Source of the DNA: Acetobacter aceti NBRC 14818
Lineage (GTDB): Bacteria; Pseudomonadota; Alphaproteobacteria; Acetobacterales; Acetobacteraceae
DNA length: 64,000 bases
Direction of reading: 5' to 3'
Assembly: GCF_000193495.2 (NCBI RefSeq)
Contig: NZ_AP023410.1
Coordinates: forward strand, 372,001-436,000
Shown: one piece after another, positions 16,377 through 26,259 of the stretch
How the letters are laid out: each line of letters begins with the position of its first letter
Numbering within the stretch: the stretch's first letter is position 1
Program-made: the position numbers and the translations under genes
The notes under the pieces: model-generated
What the model saw: only the letters and a program-made list of their open reading frames with translations
The model's database searches: none
Told to the model about the DNA's origin: nothing

Positions 16377-17807
16377 TCAGGGCGCCGTCGCCACGCGCAT
16401 ATCGATGACGGCCCGGCGGTGCAGATCACGATCAAGCTGGCGGGCCGTCTGTTCGACGCGCTCGTTCAGAAGCTGATCCGCGATTTCACTCGGTGAACGA
16501 TCCGCGAAGTTCTTGGTCTTCTTGCCGCAGACCATCAGGATGTCGATACCTTCCTGAGAGACCAGTGGTCGCGTGGGTTTGCCAATCGGTAGACCCGAGA
16601 GAATCTGCTGCATCTGGGGGTTGAGCCGTTCAAGCTGGAGTTCGCCCGGATTGGTCGGGCGGACCTCGCCAAACTGTTTGTTGGCAGCAGCAAGTTCGTC
16701 ACAGGAATGCACGCTCTGAGTAAGACGCACAGCTTTTTCCAGCGTCTGCCGCTGCTGCTCTGTGGGGGCCTGTGGATTAAGCGGAGTCGAGAACGGCAGG
16801 AACGCCTGTCGGGCGTCAAGCAGTGTTCCCAGCTGATGCCCTATAATCCGTTTCCCCAGAACCGTTGCGATGACATAGCCACCGGCGACCTTGATGGGAT
16901 TTGAAATCGCGTCTTCCGGCATCTGACGCACCATCGTCACCACTTCCGGGTCAAGGCTGTCTTCCTGAACCCATCCCAGCGATCCGCCGTCAAGCGCACT
17001 CTGCGCCTGCGAGAACTGCGCCGCGACAATCGGGAAAGGGGCTCCACGACGCAGTTCCTGAATGATGGTCTCGGTGAATTTCAGCTCATTTTCGCTGTGT
17101 CGCGGGTCGGCGACAGGCACAAAGATTTCGCTAATGAGATATTCCGGGCGACCCTGCTGCCTGCTCAGCGCTTCCTGTCGCTGGGCGATTTCAAGCGAGG
17201 TCATGCGGGCCTTGGCGCCAAGCTCCTGACGAAGAACCTGCATCCAGCCGATCTGTACACGGATCTGGTCGATCAGCGTCGTCAGGGAGACCCCGTCCTG
17301 CGCCAGTCGGTTGCGGAGCGTGTTGGGCTCCATGCCGTTGCGCCGCTCAATGTTGGAGATGGCCTCGGCAATCTGCTCGGGCGACACATTGATGTGGCGG
17401 GAAAGGATTTCCTGCGTGCGCAGACGCTCGTCGATCAGCTGGCGCACGATCTGTGGACGCAGACGCTGCATGATGTCTTCGCTCAGCGGCAGGCCGGTGG
17501 ACAGCACGAACAGACGCCCGCGATTATCAACGTCGCGCTGTGTCAGCGGCTGGCCGTTGATGACGGCGATGATGGTGTCCTGCTTGTTGCCCAGAGGCTC
17601 CAGCTGCGTCGCATCAGAGTCCTTGGCCGTGCTGGTCTCTTCCTGAGCGGGAGCAGCAGTATCCACATCATCCTGCGTTGTCTGTGGCTGATGATGATGC
17701 CGCAGGTTCGCTGCGTGAACAGGCTGTCCGATTATCAGACTGGAGACGGAACCCAGCGCGACTACGAGGGCCAGGGCGGAACCTGTCACGGAAAGGCTCA
17801 GTCGCAT
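16377..17807 (-). CDS. surA: Periplasmic peptidyl-prolyl isomerase / chaperone SurA
   Basis: A periplasmic chaperone for outer-membrane beta-barrel proteins. ATG 17807 gives a clear signal peptide (MRLSLSVTGSALALVVALG to VHAAN). After it come a His/Gln-rich linker, the SurA N-domain (INGQPLTQRDVDNRGRLF) and a parvulin domain (YLISEIFVPVADPRHSENE to GGSLGWVQEDSLDPEV). A second weaker C-terminal region follows. An upstream in-frame ATG at 17903 would add 32 residues before the signal and abut the lptD stop; it is less likely. It sits between lptD and rsmA. Confidence 0.92.
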   Translation of the reverse strand: MRLSLSVTGSALALVVALGSVSSLIIGQPVHAANLRHHHQPQTTQDDVDTAAPAQEETSTAKDSDATQLEPLGNKQDTIIAVINGQPLTQRDVDNRGRLFVLSTGLPLSEDIMQRLRPQIVRQLIDERLRTQEILSRHINVSPEQIAEAISNIERRNGMEPNTLRNRLAQDGVSLTTLIDQIRVQIGWMQVLRQELGAKARMTSLEIAQRQEALSRQQGRPEYLISEIFVPVADPRHSENELKFTETIIQELRRGAPFPIVAAQFSQAQSALDGGSLGWVQEDSLDPEVVTMVRQMPEDAISNPIKVAGGYVIATVLGKRIIGHQLGTLLDARQAFLPFSTPLNPQAPTEQQRQTLEKAVRLTQSVHSCDELAAANKQFGEVRPTNPGELQLERLNPQMQQILSGLPIGKPTRPLVSQEGIDILMVCGKKTKNFADRSPSEIADQLLNERVEQTARQLDRDLHRRAVIDMRVATAP

Positions 17808-17906
17808 ACAGCTTGGTCTCTCACCTGATCGATTGGAGAAGTCATTGTTATCCAATCGCATGAATTTTTGAAGTGGACCCGAACGATCCCGTAGAAGGTT
17901 CATGAT

Positions 17907-20321
17907 TTATTTGATGCCGAAGGCACCGATCGTCTTGAGTGTCAGCGTGAACAGCACGGTTGAATAGCGCTGCTGACCGCCAATTTTTGTGTATTGTTTC
18001 AGATACATCAGATCGAGCCCGAAGCAGTCGTTCATGTAGCCGATATTGCCGCCGACAGAGGAGAATTTGTGACGCGACAGCGCACGCCGTACAAAAAACG
18101 AGCCGTGCCAGTTTCGCCAGGTTGCGGAAGCGCCGCCGCTCAGCTCGTTTATGGGCGCATAATAGAGTGATGGCGGCGAGCCGCCATTCCGGAAGTCGTT
18201 CACATAATAATAGTATGGTGTGACCGGTTCCCGGACATATCCACCGAAAAGACTGACATAAGGTATGCTGACGTTGAAGAGCGCATCGGCAAAATTAACG
18301 CGTCCGGTGTAAGGATCAACCCGTGCCCGTCCTGTAACGCTGAGGTGACTGATCGGATCGATGCGCGCCCGGCCCACCACATCGGACAGATGATGATTAA
18401 GACCGGAATAGGGCAGGCGATCGTGCTGAACATGCTCCTGGAAGCTTTCACCAACCAGCACATCCACCACATGCCCGTTCCACGTCCAGTTGCCGTGGAC
18501 GCCGACATTGGCACGCAACCCGCCGTCGATCCGGTCGGTTCCCTGATAGCGGTTCAGGGCGAAGAGTGTTGAATCCGTAAATTCGTAACTCAGACTGTCT
18601 TCATTGGGCAGACGACGGTCCACGCCTCCACCCTGATTGGGAGCGTAGATTGCCTGAACGATCGGTTCCAGAATCTGGCTGCCGTGACCCTTCATGAACT
18701 GACGGACAAACGGCCAGTTCATCTTGACTGCGAGTGTCGGCACAACCTGACCGGCTGTCGTGCTCTTCATGTATTTATAGTAGTTCGGCTGCTGATAGAG
18801 CTGGGAGGCATGATAAAGCATGCTGTCCAGCCGCGCCGTGACGAGGAACTTCTGTCCCCAGCTGCTGCGGAACGGACGATCCCAGTTTATCTGAACCTCT
18901 CCGCGCTGATCCCGTGTGCCCTGAGTACGATAGACATAAAAGTCGTTGCTGTTGACTGACAGCCGTCCACCAAGGATATCGGGCTGATTGACAAGACTGT
19001 ATTCGTAATGCGGCAGCACGAACGGCAGTTCGTTGTTACGAATGACACCCCGGTTCAGGCCCTGATAGAACTGGGCGTCGAGCTTCGAGTAGGCTCCCGT
19101 GCCAAAGCCTTCAAGATAAGCCATGGAATTGAGGGTGTCGCCACCGTAGCCTGGCACACGGTAGTCACGCATATAGTTGGCGCTTGTTGCGATACGCCCA
19201 TCGAAACCGGCGCGCCATGTGGGGGTGAGCGTGAACATGCCACGCCCGAAGATATAGCCCTGCACGCCGTGGTCGTTCTCGGCGCCGACAGATTCACCGA
19301 AGCCGTTTGTGTAACCACTGGATCTGCGTGTGTCATCAGCAAGACCTCCCATGATTCGCAGGGAGCCGAAATTGAATGCCTTGCGGTACAGGGCGCTGAT
19401 CTGGGGACCTGTCTTGGTTGAAAAGAGCCCCTTCACCGTCAGGTCAGAGGAGTCATCGATTACCCAGTAATAGGGGATGGTGAAATAGGTGCCCAGATAG
19501 CGGTCATGCGGTGTGATGCCGGGAATCAGGAAGCCACTGTGACGTTTGGCTGATGGATCGGTCATGGAGAAATAGGGAAGGTAGAAAACCGGGATCCCGT
19601 AGATATCCATATAGGTGTCACGGAAATCGATGTTCTGGTGCTGGAGATCCTGTGTCGCGCTATAGGAGCGCAACTGCCAGAATGGCGCACGTGTCGGATC
19701 TTTCGCGCAGATTTCACAGGCCGTGTAGACGGCCCGGGTCAGGTCATTGACCTTGCCGCCTGTGCGCCGCATGCCGTTGGCCGCCAGCTTGGCATTGTCC
19801 ACCATGGTCGCATTCACATGCGTCATGATGCCGTCCCGCATGTCGCCGCTCAGTTCCGCATAGTGGGAATACAGGACGGACCCATCAGGCTGGCTGGAGG
19901 CGACATTGCCGCTGGCGGCAATGATTCCCGTGTTGCGGTCATAGGTGATCTTGTCGGCCCGCAGGATGTGATCGGCCTGCCAGACCTGCACATTGCCCGT
20001 CCATGTCACGACGCCAGCATGATCATCGTAACTGACATGATCCGCCTGAAAGGTGGCGGGCTCATTCTTGGACGCGGAATTGCTGCTGCCCGGATTGAAA
20101 TGCATGGGGGTTGGTGTGAACTGCGCGTGGGCCTTGTGCCCGAACAGTCCGCAGGCAGCTGCGGCTGACCCGAGGCTGAGGCTCATCCACAGAAAACGTT
20201 GCCCGATATGAACCGTGTCACAGCGCTGACTGGTTCTTCCCGACCGCCGCATAAGGGCAGCCCTCAGGCGCCGCAAACGACGCGAAAGCTGTCTCTCGGA
20301 ACGAGGTGCGGGAAAGGGCAA
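17907..20321 (-). CDS. lptD: LPS-assembly outer-membrane protein LptD
   Basis: About 804 residues. An exported N-terminal region with a hydrophobic segment ending in GHKAHAQF is followed by an OstA beta-jellyroll (VSYDDHAGVVTWTGNVQVW, ITYDRNTGIIAASGNV). A large LptD beta-barrel domain extends to the C-terminus. It inserts LPS into the outer leaflet together with LptE. The longest frame begins with TTG at 20321, touching the lptG stop. ATG 20252 (MRRSGRTSQRC) is a reasonable alternative. The two cysteines in TACEICAKDP could form the family's disulphide. Confidence 0.94.
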   Translation of the reverse strand: MPFPAPRSERQLSRRLRRLRAALMRRSGRTSQRCDTVHIGQRFLWMSLSLGSAAAACGLFGHKAHAQFTPTPMHFNPGSSNSASKNEPATFQADHVSYDDHAGVVTWTGNVQVWQADHILRADKITYDRNTGIIAASGNVASSQPDGSVLYSHYAELSGDMRDGIMTHVNATMVDNAKLAANGMRRTGGKVNDLTRAVYTACEICAKDPTRAPFWQLRSYSATQDLQHQNIDFRDTYMDIYGIPVFYLPYFSMTDPSAKRHSGFLIPGITPHDRYLGTYFTIPYYWVIDDSSDLTVKGLFSTKTGPQISALYRKAFNFGSLRIMGGLADDTRRSSGYTNGFGESVGAENDHGVQGYIFGRGMFTLTPTWRAGFDGRIATSANYMRDYRVPGYGGDTLNSMAYLEGFGTGAYSKLDAQFYQGLNRGVIRNNELPFVLPHYEYSLVNQPDILGGRLSVNSNDFYVYRTQGTRDQRGEVQINWDRPFRSSWGQKFLVTARLDSMLYHASQLYQQPNYYKYMKSTTAGQVVPTLAVKMNWPFVRQFMKGHGSQILEPIVQAIYAPNQGGGVDRRLPNEDSLSYEFTDSTLFALNRYQGTDRIDGGLRANVGVHGNWTWNGHVVDVLVGESFQEHVQHDRLPYSGLNHHLSDVVGRARIDPISHLSVTGRARVDPYTGRVNFADALFNVSIPYVSLFGGYVREPVTPYYYYVNDFRNGGSPPSLYYAPINELSGGASATWRNWHGSFFVRRALSRHKFSSVGGNIGYMNDCFGLDLMYLKQYTKIGGQQRYSTVLFTLTLKTIGAFGIK

Positions 20322-21443
20322 TCAGCCGTCCTCCAGGTGCAGTAAGAGCGAGACAGCCAGACAGAGGCCTGCGCCCGTCGGTGCCCAAGCCGCAAGCAGA
20401 GGCGGCAAGGCTCCCGAGTTACCAAATTGTTCAGCAACTTTCGAGACCGTGAAGAGCAGAAACCCTGCGCCGACCCCGGAACCGATCATTTTGGCAACAC
20501 CTCCACGTCTCGTCGGCCTCATGGAGAAGCCTGCGGCCACGAGAGACATGGTTCCTGCAAGGATGGGAAGAGCCAGAAGAGACTCAAAATGTAACCGGTG
20601 CCGAATCGAAGAAAATCCAGACCGGTCCAGCATCGCTATGAAATTCGGCAGCGCCCAGACGGACAGCGTTTCAGGAGAGGCAAAACTTTCCTGCACGCGA
20701 TTGAGCGTGAGATCGGTCGGCAGGGTGATGATGCGGGTCGCACCGGGTAATTCGTAAGGATGAAGCTCGCTGGCGTTATCAAGCTCCCAGTGGCCCGGAG
20801 CGAGATGCCCGGCTGGAGCCTCGATACGGAAAATCAGATTCCCTTCATGGTCCAGACGGAAGACACTGATATCGTGAATCGTCAGGAGTGCGCCGTCGAG
20901 ATGCGTATCGCGTGAATGCAGGATGGCCACACCGTGCGGATCAAGCTCCGTGTCGAGCTGGCGCAACCACAGCGACGCGCCAGCCATGGTCAGAGGGCCG
21001 CCGCCTGAGCGCAGATACTGTTCGTCCAGCGCCTCGGCCCGGGCGTACATGATCGAGGACAGCGGTGACACGGCAGCCGTGGTCAACGCGCCCATCGCCA
21101 GCGCGCAGGCGAGAGGAGCCGCCAGAAACTGCCACGCGGAAATACCCGCTGCACGGGCGACAATCAGTTCGGAAGACCGGGTCAGACGCCAGAAGCAGAT
21201 GATCCCGCCCAGCAACACGCCGAACGGCATGATTTCCATGAAGAAATATGGAATGTGCAGCCCCGCGATTTCCGTCACCAGACTGGTCGGCACGTCGGTC
21301 TTTGTGGCGACACGACGCAGCAGGTCGATGAAGTCGAACAGGCAGACGATGCCCGTCAGAAAGGCCGTCATCGACAGGACGGAAAACATGAACTGCCGCG
21401 CAATATAGATGGACAGCGTCACCGGAACGGTCGTGAAGAGCAT
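20322..21443 (-). CDS. lptG: LPS export ABC permease LptG
   Basis: A 373-residue inner-membrane permease of the YjgP/YjgQ family. Three N-terminal membrane segments, a periplasmic jellyroll domain (about 130-270) and three C-terminal membrane segments are visible. It works with LptF and the LptB ATPase to extract LPS from the inner membrane. It starts 2 bases after the lptF stop and is followed immediately by lptD, so the four Lpt/Sur genes form one operon. LptG and LptF are told apart by order and by the SELIVARAAG segment. Confidence 0.93.
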   Translation of the reverse strand: MLFTTVPVTLSIYIARQFMFSVLSMTAFLTGIVCLFDFIDLLRRVATKTDVPTSLVTEIAGLHIPYFFMEIMPFGVLLGGIICFWRLTRSSELIVARAAGISAWQFLAAPLACALAMGALTTAAVSPLSSIMYARAEALDEQYLRSGGGPLTMAGASLWLRQLDTELDPHGVAILHSRDTHLDGALLTIHDISVFRLDHEGNLIFRIEAPAGHLAPGHWELDNASELHPYELPGATRIITLPTDLTLNRVQESFASPETLSVWALPNFIAMLDRSGFSSIRHRLHFESLLALPILAGTMSLVAAGFSMRPTRRGGVAKMIGSGVGAGFLLFTVSKVAEQFGNSGALPPLLAAWAPTGAGLCLAVSLLLHLEDG

Positions 21444-21445
21444 GA

Positions 21446-22582
21446 TCAGCCTTCCTGCGTCTGCCGGACGATCGCGGCTGTTTCACGGCCAGCCCTGATT
21501 TCCGGACCGAACAGAAGGACCGCGCAGATAAAGGCGGGAGCGGCTGACTCAAGCAGAATCAGGGGAATCAGCGCCATGTTCCGTCCCGCCAGATTTTGCA
21601 GCATCAGATTGAGCGCCAGCAGTCCGACAACGCTCAGAATGGCGCCCAGAGGACGGGTGATGTTGCCGTGTCGCGAGAACGCACCGCGCAGGATGGCGAC
21701 AAGGGCGATCATGGCGAAGGAAAACGCCGTGAGCGGGGTGGTGATACGCCGCCAGCCCTCCACGGCCAGCTTGCCACGGTCGCGGATATTGATCTGCGTC
21801 AGATCGGGATGCAGCAGCTCGGACAGGGACATCTCGGACGCGTCACGCGACCGGTTTTCCTGATTTTTGCTGGAGGTCAGGTCGATGGTGTTGCGATCAA
21901 ACAGCAGCATCGTCAGCCGCCCGGTCCGGTGATCGATCTCCTGACGGGAGCCGTCATAGAGTACCACGCGCGGCTGGTCGTTGACCACCAGCATTGTGCC
22001 TCTCTCGGCAAAGATCGTCGCACGGCTGTTCGCCACCCGGTCATCCTCGATCATGATGCCTTTCAGCGAGCCATCATGTCCGCGTTCGCGCACATAGACC
22101 GTCAGGGCATCCGATACCTTGGTGAAAACACCGTCCTGCAACATGAAGGCAGCCATCTTGTTGCGGATCTGGAACTCGTACTGCTTGAACTCGTGATAGG
22201 ACGCCGGAACGATCCACAGATTGAGTGTGAAGGTCACGACCATGGCGACGGTCGCGCAGATCAGTCCCGGTCGGGCAAGCGCGAAAGGGGACAGGCCCGC
22301 CGCCTGCATCACCGTCAGTTCCCGGTCGCCCGAGAGGCGGTGATAGACGAACAGCGTGACGACAAAGGTCGTGATCGGCAGCACCACGGCGACGAACGAC
22401 GGCACCATCAGGCTGGTTAGTTCCAGAAAGACCCGGAGCGACAGGCCGCGCCCAACCACCAGCGAGACGAAGCGCAGCGACTGGGTCAGCCAGATCAGCG
22501 CTGACAGCCCACCCGTGGTGGCGATGAGCGCCAGAAAAAGCTGGCGCATCGTATAACGATCAAGAGTGGTGAATCTCAGCAC
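21446..22582 (-). CDS. lptF: LPS export ABC permease LptF
   Basis: A 378-residue YjgP/YjgQ-family permease, partner of LptG. N-terminal LDRYTMRQLFLALIATTGG, the coupling-helix region LSGDRELTVMQAAGLSPF, a central periplasmic domain and three C-terminal membrane segments are visible. It is the first gene of the minus-strand lptF-lptG-lptD-surA-rsmA run. The 230 bases upstream, before the mdtP stop, should contain its promoter, but no confident -35/-10 pair was seen. Confidence 0.93.
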   Translation of the reverse strand: MLRFTTLDRYTMRQLFLALIATTGGLSALIWLTQSLRFVSLVVGRGLSLRVFLELTSLMVPSFVAVVLPITTFVVTLFVYHRLSGDRELTVMQAAGLSPFALARPGLICATVAMVVTFTLNLWIVPASYHEFKQYEFQIRNKMAAFMLQDGVFTKVSDALTVYVRERGHDGSLKGIMIEDDRVANSRATIFAERGTMLVVNDQPRVVLYDGSRQEIDHRTGRLTMLLFDRNTIDLTSSKNQENRSRDASEMSLSELLHPDLTQINIRDRGKLAVEGWRRITTPLTAFSFAMIALVAILRGAFSRHGNITRPLGAILSVVGLLALNLMLQNLAGRNMALIPLILLESAAPAFICAVLLFGPEIRAGRETAAIVRQTQEG

Positions 22583-22813
22583 TGGGCAGACGGTTCCTCA
22601 TGCTCCACGCGCCGGACTGGCGGAGAGGCTAAAGACACGCCTGCCAAACGAGTGCTCCCGGCGAAGAGCAATCCATCGGATTGCAGCGCAGGGCTGTCCG
22701 GAAAAGAAGCACGGTTGACCATGCGGCCTGTTTACTCCTTCGGCTACGGATACGGAAAGACCTTCGGGAATGAGCCTATAGGATCAATTGTAACGGATTG
22801 TCATCTCTTGTGA

Positions 22814-24445
22814 TCAATCCGCGCTGCCAGCCTCGGACGCACCGCCAAGCGAGCCGGTCGAAAAAGCCAGACTCGTCGCAGCGATCAGCGCGGCAAAGTA
22901 GGCATCTGACTGACTGATTGTGGCATCCAGCAGGCCGTTCTGGGCAATTGTCGCCTGTGTGATGGAACCAACACCGCTTCTATAAGCCGTAAAAGCGGCT
23001 TTGAAGCTCGTCTGCGCGGCGGTCTTCAGCCGGGAAGAGGCTGTATAGGCGCTCAGACTGGTGTGGACCGCGTTTTCGGCGACCACGACCTGCCGGACGG
23101 CCTCGTTGACCGTCTGCTGCAAGGTGGCGTTGGCGCTGTCCGACTGGTTCTGCGCCTGCTTGAGAAACGCCGCCCGCATCCCGCCATCGAAAACCGGCAC
23201 CGAGATGCCGCCAAGGATCAGACTGCTGAAACGGTTGCTGGACAGGTTCAGCGTGGGATTCGAATCATTGCCGATACCCGGCACCGACGACAAAGCGAGG
23301 CGTCCGGTCGTGTAGGCGACGTTGCCGGAGAGGAACACCTTGGGGAGAAACTCGCTTTTCGCCGCTGAAACCCGGCTGTCGGCAGCCCGCGCTGTTGCGT
23401 AAGCCGCAAGGACATCCGGCCGACGCGACACGGCGGTTTTGACCATTTCGTCCGTCAGGCGTCCGTCATCAAGCGACAGGGTGCGACCGGACACATCCAT
23501 GGTGTCGACCTGCGACTGACTCGACACGCCCATAGCCGTCATCAGGGCCAGACGAGTATTTTCGACTTCTCCCTCAGCCTGAACGACACGCAATTCGTCC
23601 TGCGAGGTGATCTGCTGCGCCTGCGTGACATCGACAATCGTGCCCTGTCCCTGCTTCAGGCGGGCTTCCGCTGCCGCCTGCACGCGACGGGCGTTGACGA
23701 GGGCTTCCCTCAGAAGACGGAGCCGGGTCTCTGCCGCTGCATGGGTGTAGAAAGCGGTCGTAACGCCGTAGATGATCTTCTGATGGGACGCTGTGAACAG
23801 GATGTTCGAGGCGATCTGCACCTGTCTGGCAGCTTCTATGCTGGCTTCCCGTTTTCCGAAGTCAAACAGAAGCCACTGCATGCCGAGAGTCTGGACTTCG
23901 CCCGAGCCTGATCCGCCGCCCCCATTATTGCGTGTGTAACGATCGAGATTATCAAGCCCGTTATTGATAAGGCCACCGACTGCTCCGGCGTCGCTGATCG
24001 ACGCATTCGAATCGGAAGTGTGGCTATGGCTGTAGCCTCCCACCACTGTAGCTGTCAGTTGCGGGAGGTAGATGCTTTTGGTGATCCCGACGGCAAGGGC
24101 GGCATCCCGGGCCGCATTCCAGGAGCGCCGTGTTTCGGGATTACGCGACTGGGCGACATCAATCAGTTCCGCCAGCGAGTAGGGATGATCCTGCCGTGCG
24201 ATCAGCTCGGGAGACTGGGCGTGTTGCAGGGCATCCTTGTTGGCCGGAAGCGTGAAGCCTTCAGGAAGAACCAGACCGTGGTGAGGGTGTCTGTCTCCCT
24301 GATCCGAGGAAATGATGGCGCCTGATTCGGAGGTTGTAGGAACCCACGGCCTGTCCGGGCTTTGGGGCGCAGTCGCAAGTTCGGATGTCGCGCATCCGGC
24401 CAGCAAAACGATGCAGGGCAGGGTGAACACGGCGCGACTGTTCAT
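22814..24445 (-). CDS. mdtP: TolC-like outer-membrane efflux lipoprotein (MdtP)
   Basis: A 543-residue outer-membrane factor of the NodT/TolC family. It starts with a lipoprotein signal (TLPCIVLLAGC) and contains two OEP repeats with long helical hairpins. Gly-rich insertions (NNGGGGSGSGEV) lie between strands. It forms the outer-membrane channel for the MdtN-MdtO pump. Its ATG overlaps the mdtO stop by four bases (ATGA). The order ytcA-mdtN-mdtO-mdtP matches the E. coli arrangement, hence the symbol. Confidence 0.85.
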   Translation of the reverse strand: MNSRAVFTLPCIVLLAGCATSELATAPQSPDRPWVPTTSESGAIISSDQGDRHPHHGLVLPEGFTLPANKDALQHAQSPELIARQDHPYSLAELIDVAQSRNPETRRSWNAARDAALAVGITKSIYLPQLTATVVGGYSHSHTSDSNASISDAGAVGGLINNGLDNLDRYTRNNGGGGSGSGEVQTLGMQWLLFDFGKREASIEAARQVQIASNILFTASHQKIIYGVTTAFYTHAAAETRLRLLREALVNARRVQAAAEARLKQGQGTIVDVTQAQQITSQDELRVVQAEGEVENTRLALMTAMGVSSQSQVDTMDVSGRTLSLDDGRLTDEMVKTAVSRRPDVLAAYATARAADSRVSAAKSEFLPKVFLSGNVAYTTGRLALSSVPGIGNDSNPTLNLSSNRFSSLILGGISVPVFDGGMRAAFLKQAQNQSDSANATLQQTVNEAVRQVVVAENAVHTSLSAYTASSRLKTAAQTSFKAAFTAYRSGVGSITQATIAQNGLLDATISQSDAYFAALIAATSLAFSTGSLGGASEAGSAD

Positions 24446-26259
24446 GAAATGACGCTTTCCAGATGGGCGAGGCGGGTTTCCGCGTGTGGTCGGGCGGCGG
24501 GATCGAGCAGAGCCGCGCTGATGATTTCGGCCTCGTGAAATAGACCGTCCAGTTGTTCAAGATGCTCTATATCGGCGCGTATGTGGTCGGGTTCTGCAAA
24601 GGCATATTCACTCTGACGCTCGGCAAGTGAGACGGCTTCCTGCACGTTGGCAGCCTGCGCGAGCCGGTCTGCTTCCGTCACTGCGTCCCGCTGTTTTCCC
24701 AGCCGTTGCACGATGGTCCTCAGGCGGGCGTCGATGCCGTCAAAGGCGCTGCTGGGCCAGAAGCTTGTGAACATGGCGTAGGTCAGGAAATTTCCCAGCA
24801 TGATGCCCAGAATACGGTCGCGGGCCGTAGCCATGTCGGTCGTTGGTCCATAGCCCTTCAGATCGGTCAGATAAAAGGCGATGCCGATCTGAAATCCGGC
24901 ATAGGCGATGCGCTCGTCGCCCGTCTTGATCCATGCAGCAAGGAGGGAAACCACGAAAACCAGACACAGAAACGAAGTGATGTCATTGAAGTGCGGGATC
25001 GCGAAGATGATGGCGGTAATCCCGATCGCGCCGCCGATCAGCGCGCCGACAATGCGTAGCGTGAGCTTGGAGATCATCTCACCCATTGTCGGTTGGGCGA
25101 CGATGAAGCAGGTAATGATGCAGGTATGGATGCCCTGCCAGTTCAGGATGCTGAAAATGAAATAGCTGAGCATGACCGCTGCCGTGCCTTTGACGGCGAA
25201 GCGGGTATGGTCCGGGTTAGTGAAGGCGTCCGCTGCAAAAAAGCCGCTCTTTGGCTCTTCTGTGTTGGTCTTCTCACTGGCTTTTTCGGGAGGAAGAACG
25301 GTAAGCATCCCGAGAATGTTCGCCATCGCCTGATAGGGCGGTTGTCCATCACTCAGCGCCGGATTTGCGGTGCTTTCCGGACAGATACCTTTTTCGAACT
25401 GGTCGGCGGCAGCGTTCAGTGCATCAATCAGAGACAGCGGCGGTTCACGGGTGGCAGCTCCTTCGGGGAGGCAATCCGTCAGCGCCAGAGAAAGCAGCCC
25501 CTCACTTGCATTGGCCGCCTGTTCCAGACGAGCCAGTTCTTCCGGTGCCCAGATCTTTTCCAGCCGCGCCATTTTAAGGGATTTGAGGAGACCACTGGCC
25601 CCTTCGCGTAGCAGGTCGGTGGCGCGCTCCTGTGTGATGTCATCCGAGCCGCAAAGCAGAGCAGCGCTCATCCGCAGACGGGCGGCAATCCCCTGCATGG
25701 CGATGGTGCGGGGCGATGGGCAGATCAGCAGACCGATCACCAGCATCACCAGACCGGGCACGGCGAGGAAGAGATCGACATAAAGAATGGCTCGGGTGAT
25801 GAGTTCGCCGTTCGGCACCTGATCGATCGCAATCAGCCCGAACACAACGCAGAGGCCGAGCATGTAGGCGACCGGTTTGAGCTTGCTGGCTGATCCGAGG
25901 AAAAAGAAGCAGAAAGACAGGCCGGCGATGGCGGCTGTCAGCGCCATCGGGTTATCCAGCGTGAGCCGGATCCAGAGATAGACAAAGGCCAGCAGCAGAA
26001 TGATCAGGATATTGACCGCCACGCCTGCCAGCGCGTTGGTCACACGGTCCTTCTGCCACAGCGCCATGGTGACGAGGGCAGGGACAGCGAGGTCCGGAAC
26101 CTGCCAGATCTCGCCAACAAGCACAGTCACCGTGCATCCGGCGGCCATACGCAGCGCGTGGCCCTGACGCCCCGGCGACGGGTTACAGACCATCCGCCAC
26201 AGACGCAGGAGACCGGGTTTCCCCAACGAGAAGCTGGTGTCAGTGGCAGGACGAGCCAT
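24442..26259 (-). CDS. mdtO: FUSC/aromatic acid exporter-type permease (MdtO)
   Basis: About 605 residues of the fusaric-acid-resistance (FUSC) family. Two clusters of membrane helices (about 30-160 and 350-500) alternate with cytoplasmic helical regions, as in AaeB and MdtO. The preferred start is ATG 26259 (MARPATDTSFSL), which overlaps the mdtN stop by 20 bases. A longer frame to 26427 would lie wholly inside mdtN in another frame and adds an Arg/Trp-rich non-family leader. The predicted role is export of aromatic or hydrophobic toxic compounds; the real substrate is unknown. Confidence 0.85.
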   Translation of the reverse strand: MARPATDTSFSLGKPGLLRLWRMVCNPSPGRQGHALRMAAGCTVTVLVGEIWQVPDLAVPALVTMALWQKDRVTNALAGVAVNILIILLLAFVYLWIRLTLDNPMALTAAIAGLSFCFFFLGSASKLKPVAYMLGLCVVFGLIAIDQVPNGELITRAILYVDLFLAVPGLVMLVIGLLICPSPRTIAMQGIAARLRMSAALLCGSDDITQERATDLLREGASGLLKSLKMARLEKIWAPEELARLEQAANASEGLLSLALTDCLPEGAATREPPLSLIDALNAAADQFEKGICPESTANPALSDGQPPYQAMANILGMLTVLPPEKASEKTNTEEPKSGFFAADAFTNPDHTRFAVKGTAAVMLSYFIFSILNWQGIHTCIITCFIVAQPTMGEMISKLTLRIVGALIGGAIGITAIIFAIPHFNDITSFLCLVFVVSLLAAWIKTGDERIAYAGFQIGIAFYLTDLKGYGPTTDMATARDRILGIMLGNFLTYAMFTSFWPSSAFDGIDARLRTIVQRLGKQRDAVTEADRLAQAANVQEAVSLAERQSEYAFAEPDHIRADIEHLEQLDGLFHEAEIISAALLDPAARPHAETRLAHLESVIS

